From Saccharopolyspora erythraea (GTDB lineage Bacteria > Actinomycetota > Actinomycetes > Mycobacteriales > Pseudonocardiaceae): DNA of 64,000 nucleotides. Below are positions 58,782 through 64,000 of this stretch, in pieces; the first letter of the stretch is position 1; each line of letters opens with the position of its first letter. The stretch covers positions 3,658,001-3,722,000 of the forward strand of contig NZ_CP054839.1 of NCBI RefSeq assembly GCF_018141105.1. Direction: 5' to 3'. The notes below the pieces were generated by a model that saw only the letters and a program-made list of their open reading frames with translations, was not told where the DNA came from and ran no database searches. The position numbers were made by a program, and so were the translations under genes.

Positions 58782-58800
58782 TTTCACTTCAAAGTGAGAA
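58782..58800. promoter_or_regulatory. palindrome in the GbsR/GMC divergent promoter
   Basis: TTTCACTT-CA-AAGTGAGAA: inverted arms CACTT and AAGTG around a 2-nt centre, in the 127-bp gap between the regulator and the GMC gene. GGGTAC further right on the minus strand could be a promoter of the regulator. It is the expected place for an autorepressor site. Confidence 0.5.
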
Positions 58801-58896
58801 TTCACCGTTGACTGAGAGTTGCTGGCGGGCTCATAGTACCCGGACAGCGGTGGCCCACTCCTCGGATGTCGCCGGTGAATCCTCCGGAGGTCCTGC

Positions 58897-60462
58897 ATGA
58901 CGAAGAACGGCTGGGACGTGATCGTGGTCGGTGCCGGGTCCTCAGGTGCGCCGCTGGCGAGCCGGCTGGCCGCGGCGGGCAGGCGGGTTCTGCTGCTCGA
59001 GGCGGGCCCGGACTACCGCTCGGCCCGGATGCCGGAGGTGTGGCGCTCGCCGAACCCCGTCCGCGCGCTGACCGACCCGGAGGCGGCCCGGGAGCTGGTG
59101 TGGACCGACCTGCTCGCGACCAGGACCGACAAGCAGGAGGCCGCCCTGTACTGGCGGGGCCGCGGCACCGGCGGCAGTTCCTCGATCAACGGGCAGATCG
59201 CGATCAGGCCGCCGGTGGAGGACTTCGAGGACTGGGCGCGGTGGGGCTGCGCGGGTTGGTCCCCGGAGGACGTGCTGCCCTACTTCTGCCGCTCCGAGGA
59301 CGACGAGGAGTTCGGCGACGCCTCCTACCACGGCAGGGGCGGGCCGACCCCGATCCACCGGATTCCGCGGGAGGACTGGGGTTCCGTCGACACCGCGCTG
59401 TGCTCCGCGGCGCTTTCGGCAGGCCACGGCTGGGCCGAGGACGTCAACGCGCCGGGTGCGCGCGGGGTCTCCCCGTATCCGGTCAACTCCCGTGGCGGTC
59501 GCAGGGTCACGGTCAACGACGGCTACCTCGAGTCCGCGCGAGAGGCCGGGGCGCTGACCATCCGCGGTGGCGCCCTCGTCGATCGGGTCGTGACCAGCGG
59601 CGGCCGGGCGACGGGCGTGCGCTACCTCGCCGGTGGGGTCCCGGTCGAGGAACGAGCGGACCTCGTCGTGCTCAGCGCGGGGGCCGTGCACTCGCCTGCC
59701 GTGCTGATGCGCTCGGGAATCGGCCCGGCCCGGCACCTGCGACCACTGGGCATCGACGTCGTCGCGGACCTGCCGGTCGGGCATGGCCTGCAGGACCATC
59801 CCCTGGTGGGTGTGGCGATCCCGCTCAGCGAGGCGTCGGCCATCCGCACGCCCGACGACCGCCACACCAACGTCTGCGTCCGCTACACCAGTGACCACCC
59901 CGATGCCCAGCCGCACGACATGATGTTCGTGTCGCTCAACCAGGACGTGCTGTCGATGGAAAGCGCCGACCTGCGCTTCGGCGCCGGCGCGTTCGGGGTG
60001 TGGGTCAACCAGGCGTGGTCGCGCGGATCGGTCACCCTGACCTCGGCCGACCCGCGCGTTCAGCCCGAAGTCCGCTTGGCCATGCTCTCCGACGAACGCG
60101 ACCGCGCCCGGCTGCGCGCGGGCATCCGGGCGCTGGTCGACATGGCCCGGGGCGATGCCGTCTCTGCCATCTCGGACGGTTCGTTCGAGCGGGTCAACAC
60201 GGCGCTGCTGTCCGTGCTCGACGACGACGCCGAGCTCGACGACCACCTGCTCGCCACCGCGTCCGACGCGCAGCACGCGACCAGCACCTGCCGCATGGGA
60301 GACCCGGACGACCCGGCCACCGTGGTCGACCCGGGATGCCGGGTCCTCGGCGTCGGCGGGCTGCGCGTCGTCGACGCCTCGGTCTTCCCGTCCGTGCCGC
60401 GCGCCAACACCAACCTGACCGCGATCATGGCCGGTGAGCTGATGGCGGACCGCCTCGCATGA
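58897..60462 (+). CDS. GMC family FAD oxidoreductase (choline-dehydrogenase-like)
   Basis: A 521-residue flavoenzyme. The FAD site is VIVVGAGSSGAPLASRLAAAGRRVLLLEAGPDY (in part), the GMC box GRGTGGSSSINGQIAIR, the second signature GAVHSPAVLMRSGIGPARHL, and the catalytic His in QHATSTCRMGDPD, followed by NTNLTAIMAGE. It oxidises an alcohol to an aldehyde or acid, possibly choline but other substrates are equally possible. It is translationally coupled (ATGA) to an M20 amidohydrolase. CCGGAGGTCC precedes the ATG. Confidence 0.9.
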   Translation: MTKNGWDVIVVGAGSSGAPLASRLAAAGRRVLLLEAGPDYRSARMPEVWRSPNPVRALTDPEAARELVWTDLLATRTDKQEAALYWRGRGTGGSSSINGQIAIRPPVEDFEDWARWGCAGWSPEDVLPYFCRSEDDEEFGDASYHGRGGPTPIHRIPREDWGSVDTALCSAALSAGHGWAEDVNAPGARGVSPYPVNSRGGRRVTVNDGYLESAREAGALTIRGGALVDRVVTSGGRATGVRYLAGGVPVEERADLVVLSAGAVHSPAVLMRSGIGPARHLRPLGIDVVADLPVGHGLQDHPLVGVAIPLSEASAIRTPDDRHTNVCVRYTSDHPDAQPHDMMFVSLNQDVLSMESADLRFGAGAFGVWVNQAWSRGSVTLTSADPRVQPEVRLAMLSDERDRARLRAGIRALVDMARGDAVSAISDGSFERVNTALLSVLDDDAELDDHLLATASDAQHATSTCRMGDPDDPATVVDPGCRVLGVGGLRVVDASVFPSVPRANTNLTAIMAGELMADRLA

Positions 60463-61622
60463 CCGCCATCCCGCCGACGGCTCCCGACACCGTCAAGCGC
60501 GACATCGCCTCACGGGTCCGGGCCGCGGAAGCGGAGCTGGTCGGCCTGTCACGTCGCATCCACGCAAACCCGGAGCTGGCCTTCGAGGAGGTGCGGGCCA
60601 GCCGCTGGGTCGCCGAAGCGCTGGCCGGCGGCGGCTTCGACGTCGAGCACGGTTGCTACGGCCTGCCCACCGCGGTGCGCGCCATCGCCGGGACCGGGCC
60701 GTGTCACGTCGTGGTGTGCGCCGAGTACGACGCGCTCCCGGGGATGGGGCACGCCTGCGGGCACAACATCATCGCCGCCGCGGCCGTCGGCGCGGGGCTC
60801 GGTCTCGCCCGCGTGGCCGACGACCTGGGACTCACCGTCACCGTGCTGGGCACGCCCGCCGAAGAGGGTGGTGGCGGGAAGGTCCTGATGCTCGAACGGG
60901 GAGCCTTCGACGGGGCTCACGCCGCCATGATGGTGCACCCGGCCGCGCAGGAGGCGGCGGCGTTGCGCGGGTCGGCGGTGTCGGTCTTCGACGTCGAGTA
61001 CCGGGGCCGGCCGGCCCACGCGGGCGCGCATCCGGAACTTGGAGTCAACGCCGCCGACGCGATGACGATCGCGCAGGTGGCGATCGGCCTGCTGCGCCAG
61101 CAGACCCGCGAGGTCGAGCGGATCCACGGCGTCGTCACCGGCGGAGGTCTCGCGGCGAACGTGATCCCGGACTGCAGCACCGGAAACTGGATCGTGCGTT
61201 CGGACTCGTCCGAGCACCTGAGCGCGCTCAAGGGCCGGGTGCTCGCCTGCTTCGAGGCCGGGGCGGTGGGGTCCGGGTGCGAGCTGGAGATCCGGCCCAG
61301 CTGTCCGGACTACGCCGACCTCGTGCACGACCGCGACATGGTGGCGCTCTACCAGGCCAACGCCACCGCGTTGGGACGCCGGTTCCCCGAGCCGGGCGAG
61401 GGGCCGCTCGTCGGAGCGGCCACGGACATGGGCAACGTGTCGCACCGCGTCCCGTCGATCCACCCGATGCTCGGCCTGGACTGCCTGCCCGCCGTCAACC
61501 ACCAGCCCGAGTTCGCCGCCGCCTGTGCCACGCCGGCAGCCGACCGTGCCGTCCTCGACGGGGCAGTTGCGCTCGCGTGGACCGCCGCCGACGTCGGCAA
61601 TCTCCACCGCGCCGGCGGTTGA
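60459..61622 (+). CDS. M20 family metallo-amidohydrolase
   Basis: A 387-residue enzyme of the AbgB/IAA-aminoacid hydrolase group. It has LSRRIHANPELAFEE, the metal site GHACGHNIIAAAAVG, GTPAEEGGGGKVLMLERGAFDG (in part) and a dimerisation domain starting near SVFDVEYRGRPAHAGAHPE. Members hydrolyse N-acyl amino acids or aminoacyl-PABA. It overlaps the GMC gene by four bases. The two enzymes may act one after another on an alcohol with an amide. Confidence 0.88.
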   Translation: MTAIPPTAPDTVKRDIASRVRAAEAELVGLSRRIHANPELAFEEVRASRWVAEALAGGGFDVEHGCYGLPTAVRAIAGTGPCHVVVCAEYDALPGMGHACGHNIIAAAAVGAGLGLARVADDLGLTVTVLGTPAEEGGGGKVLMLERGAFDGAHAAMMVHPAAQEAAALRGSAVSVFDVEYRGRPAHAGAHPELGVNAADAMTIAQVAIGLLRQQTREVERIHGVVTGGGLAANVIPDCSTGNWIVRSDSSEHLSALKGRVLACFEAGAVGSGCELEIRPSCPDYADLVHDRDMVALYQANATALGRRFPEPGEGPLVGAATDMGNVSHRVPSIHPMLGLDCLPAVNHQPEFAAACATPAADRAVLDGAVALAWTAADVGNLHRAGG

Positions 61623-61682
61623 CGGCGCTCACCAACCGCGGAACCGGTGCGGCTCCTGGTGAACGGGTCGCCAGCTTGGTGA

Positions 61683-61712
61683 CAATGACCATTGACACAG
61701 TTGTGAATGTCA
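61683..61712. promoter_or_regulatory. palindromic promoter region of the diiron oxygenase
   Basis: CAATG-AC-CATTG (61683-61694) overlaps a second inverted pair TGACA (61693-61697) and TGTCA (61708-61712), spacer 10 nt, just upstream of the diiron oxygenase gene. TTGACA in it is a perfect -35-like hexamer. The pattern suggests a repressor site over the promoter. Confidence 0.5.
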
Positions 61713-61783
61713 TCGATGCTGGTGCGGTCGCTCCGAGCAGTCACCGCTCGACGAGACCAGCCGCCGTCCTCGGAGGAGTACCC

Positions 61784-62701
61784 ATGACGAGCAGCACCGC
61801 CCGGGACCACGCCGCCCCGTCGCAGCCCGACCGCCAGGAGGTCGCGGACCGGCTGCTGCGCTCATCGGAGATGCTGTCCTACGACCCGGTCCGGGAAGTG
61901 GACTGGGAGACCCCGCTGGACACCTCGTACCACGGCGCGAGTCCCGAGTGGAGCACGCTGTTCGGGACGGCGTACTGGGACGAGATGACGCCGGAGCAGC
62001 AGCGCGAGCTGACCCGGCAGGAAGCCGCATCGGTGGCCAGCACCGGCATCTGGTTCGAGATGATCCTGCAGCAGATGGTGCTCCGGGACTTCTACGCCAA
62101 GGACCCGACCGATCCCGCGTTCCAGTGGGCGCTGACCGAGATCGCCGACGAGTGCAGGCACTCCATCATGTTCGCCAGGGGCGCCGAGAAGCTGCGGGCG
62201 CCCGCGTACCGGCCGAGGCGGCTGGTGGTCGAGCTCGGCCGGGTGTTCAAGACCGTCGCATTCGGGGAGGCCGCCTACGCCGCGATCCTGGTCGCCGAGG
62301 AGGTCCTCGACGTCATGCAGCGGGACTGGATGCGCGACGAACGGGTCGTCCCGTTCGTGCGGACCGTGAACAACATCCACGTCGTCGAGGAGTCGCGGCA
62401 CATGAAGTTCGCCCGCGAGGAGACCAGGGCCAGGCTGGAGGGGGCGAGCTGGCTGCGGCGGCAGATCAACGCCGTCGTGGTCGCGGGCGCTTCGTACTTC
62501 ATCGTGACCAGCATGGTGAGCAGGAAGGTGTACGAGAACGCCGGTCTCGAGCCCGAGCGCGCCATCCGCGAGGCCAGGCACAACGAGCACCACAAGTCGA
62601 TGCTGCGATCCAGCTGCTCGGGACTGATGGAGTTCCTCGGCTCGGCGGGCCTGCTGACCAGGGCGTCGCTGTGGTTCTACAAGCGCGCGAACCTCATCTG
62701 A
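61784..62701 (+). CDS. AurF-like diiron oxygenase
   Basis: A 305-residue helical protein of the AurF/p-aminobenzoate N-oxygenase fold. Candidate iron ligands are Glu in LTRQEAAS and GIWFEMILQQM, DECRHS, AEEVLD and VEESRHMKFAREE (E-x2-H patterns). Characterised members oxidise arylamines; others have unknown roles. A gene pair of the same order, with a ferredoxin/NADP reductase next to it, occurs in mycobacteria (Rv0885-Rv0886). ATG 61784 is preceded by GGAGGAG. Four bases separate it from the reductase gene. Confidence 0.87.
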   Translation: MTSSTARDHAAPSQPDRQEVADRLLRSSEMLSYDPVREVDWETPLDTSYHGASPEWSTLFGTAYWDEMTPEQQRELTRQEAASVASTGIWFEMILQQMVLRDFYAKDPTDPAFQWALTEIADECRHSIMFARGAEKLRAPAYRPRRLVVELGRVFKTVAFGEAAYAAILVAEEVLDVMQRDWMRDERVVPFVRTVNNIHVVEESRHMKFAREETRARLEGASWLRRQINAVVVAGASYFIVTSMVSRKVYENAGLEPERAIREARHNEHHKSMLRSSCSGLMEFLGSAGLLTRASLWFYKRANLI

Positions 62702-62705
62702 GCCG

Positions 62706-64000
62706 ATGGCGTACGCGATCACCCAGACCTGCTGCAACGACGCGTCCTGCGTGAAGGTCTGCCCCGTCAACTGCATCCACCCCACGCCCGACGAGCCGGA
62801 CTTCGGCGCCGCCGAGATGCTCCACATCGATCCGGCCACCTGCATCGACTGCGGTGCCTGCGCGGACGCCTGCCCGGTCGAGGCGATCTTCCCGGTGGAG
62901 GACCTGACCGGGCCGCTCAAGCCCTACGCCGAGGTCAACGCGGCCTACTACGCGGCGAGGACTCCCTCGCCGAAGGCGGCGGACGTGGCCCCGAACTTCC
63001 ACAGCTGGGGGCCGCCGCGCTTCACCCGCACCATTCCCGGCGACTTCCCACAGCTGGACGTCGCGGTCGTCGGCACCGGCCCGGCGGGCATGTACGCCGT
63101 GGAGGACCTGCTGCTGCACACCAACGCGCGGGTCACTCTGATCGACCGGCTGCCCGTCGCGGGCGGGCTCGTGCGGTACGGCGTGGCGCCCGACCACCCG
63201 TCGACCAAGAAGATCGGCGAGACCTTCACCCGTTTCCACACCCACCCCCGGCTGCGGATGCGACTGGGCGTCGAGGTCGGCAAGGACGTCACCGCCGGCG
63301 AGCTGGCCGCGCGGCACGATGCCGTGATCTACGCGGTCGGCGCCTCCTCCGCGCGACGGCTCGGCGTTCCGGGGGAGGATCTGCCCGGCAGCATCGCCGC
63401 CACCACCCTCGTGGCCTGGTACAACGGGCACCCGGACGTCTCCGCCGACGCGGTCGGCCTCTCGGCAGGCAGAGCGGTCGTGGTCGGCAACGGCAACGTC
63501 GCCCTCGACATCGCCAGAATCCTCACCGCGGAGCCGGACGCGCTGGAGAGCACGACGATCTCCCGCGCCGCGTTGGCGCGGCTGCGTTCGAGCGAGGTGC
63601 GCGAGGTCGTGCTCCTGGCACGCTGCGGTCCGCGGGAATCCGCCTGCACGATGCCGGAACTGCTCGCCCTCACCCAGGGCGAAGACATCGAACTCGTCGT
63701 GGACACCCACGATCCGCGTATCGCGGAGGCCATCGACGGCGCACCCGCGGGCAGCAAGGCGAGCTTGCTGCGGGGTGCCACCCGGGAGGCCGTCGACTGG
63801 TCCGCTCCGCCGCCGCGGGGACAGCGCCGCATCGTGTTCCGCTTCCATTCCGCGCCGCGGGAGTTCCTGGGCGACGAACAGGTTCGCGGGCTCCGCGTCT
63901 CGGGGCGGAACGACGACGTGGAGATCAGCTCCGGCCTGGTCGTGCGCGCGATCGGCTACCGGGGAACCGAGCTGCCCGGGCTGCCTTTCGACCAGGGCAG
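62706..64000 (+). CDS. ferredoxin/ferredoxin-NADP reductase fusion, FprB-like (cut by window end)
   Basis: The visible 431 residues start with a 7Fe-type ferredoxin domain (QTCCNDASCVKVCPVNCIHP and CIDCGACADACPVEAI), about residues 1-75. The rest is an adrenodoxin-reductase-like FAD/NADP domain: VAVVGTGPAGMYAVEDLLLH, the PVAGGLVRYGVAPDHPSTKKI loop (in part), VVVGNGNVALDIARIL for NADP and a later AIGYRG. The C-terminus lies beyond the window. FprB of M. tuberculosis has the same domain order. It would feed electrons to the diiron oxygenase upstream. Confidence 0.92.
   Translation, partial: MAYAITQTCCNDASCVKVCPVNCIHPTPDEPDFGAAEMLHIDPATCIDCGACADACPVEAIFPVEDLTGPLKPYAEVNAAYYAARTPSPKAADVAPNFHSWGPPRFTRTIPGDFPQLDVAVVGTGPAGMYAVEDLLLHTNARVTLIDRLPVAGGLVRYGVAPDHPSTKKIGETFTRFHTHPRLRMRLGVEVGKDVTAGELAARHDAVIYAVGASSARRLGVPGEDLPGSIAATTLVAWYNGHPDVSADAVGLSAGRAVVVGNGNVALDIARILTAEPDALESTTISRAALARLRSSEVREVVLLARCGPRESACTMPELLALTQGEDIELVVDTHDPRIAEAIDGAPAGSKASLLRGATREAVDWSAPPPRGQRRIVFRFHSAPREFLGDEQVRGLRVSGRNDDVEISSGLVVRAIGYRGTELPGLPFDQG

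Noticed and set aside
1-64000. tRNA, rRNA, CRISPR, insertion sequences or phage genes
   Set aside because: I saw no cloverleaf with a TTCGA-type loop, no regularly spaced repeats, no transposase or integrase frame and no terminal inverted repeats. A tRNA scan and a repeat finder would be decisive.

Overview
The window is very GC-rich and densely coded, with many GTG starts and 1-8 bp stop/start overlaps. It carries F420-type oxidoreductases, a class E/F sortase, an FprB-type ferredoxin reductase and a degenerate sigma-B-like promoter signature. This points to a soil actinomycete chromosome, probably of the Pseudonocardiales (Saccharopolyspora or Amycolatopsis-like); the family assignment is an inference. 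I found no rRNA, tRNA, CRISPR array, transposase or phage gene. The region looks like a chromosomal arm of catabolic and regulatory modules, not a mobile island.

Layout, 1-17 kb. A cut MFS transporter and a dienelactone hydrolase are followed by two opposed fragments of one SDR gene. A ROK regulator then leads a co-directional block: SsuCBA-like ABC importer, type I sulfatase, secreted GH43 hydrolase and the formylglycine-generating enzyme (FGE) that would activate the sulfatase. After a few housekeeping genes (SseB-like, Mug, YceI) comes a minus-strand group doxX-pqqA-pqqD-pqqE. No pqqB or pqqC is present, and the PqqA precursor has a duplicated segment.

Layout, 17-38 kb. A surface protein and its cognate-looking sortase are followed by a tandem YdcZ exporter divergent from a TetR gene, and by two F420-type oxidoreductases. 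Next is a minus-strand unit of M24 hydrolase, enolase-superfamily enzyme, a cysteine-containing leader peptide and a second sulfonate-type ABC importer, with a divergent LysR gene. A decayed FAD/Fe-S oxidoreductase and a LysR fragment mark an old rearrangement. Then come an ArsR-rhodanese fusion with an MFS pump, YdcF and VanZ-RDD membrane proteins, and a stress-signalling group: a STAS protein without the phospho-serine, a GAF-PP2C phosphatase and two sigma-B-like promoters.

Layout, 38-64 kb. A CitMHS transporter and a CoA-transferase/CitE-like lyase pair lie on either side of a LysR gene and share a 12-bp palindromic motif. A ketogluconate/idonate operon (2-hydroxyacid dehydrogenase, IdnO-like, IdnD-like, then 6-phosphogluconate dehydrogenase) and a seven-gene pxpABC-MFS-SDR-aminotransferase-RraA operon flank another LysR gene. 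Their promoters share a 34-nt element (29/34 identical) that ends at the -35 hexamer of both. The window closes with a GbsR-type regulator, a GMC oxidoreductase plus M20 amidohydrolase pair, and an AurF-like diiron oxygenase with an FprB-type reductase cut by the window end.

The strongest leads are the pqqADE mini-cluster, the CTPAR substrate mimic in the FGE, the leader peptide with alternative hairpins, the two LysR regulons, and a proposed route for gamma-substituted pyroglutamates encoded by the pxp operon.
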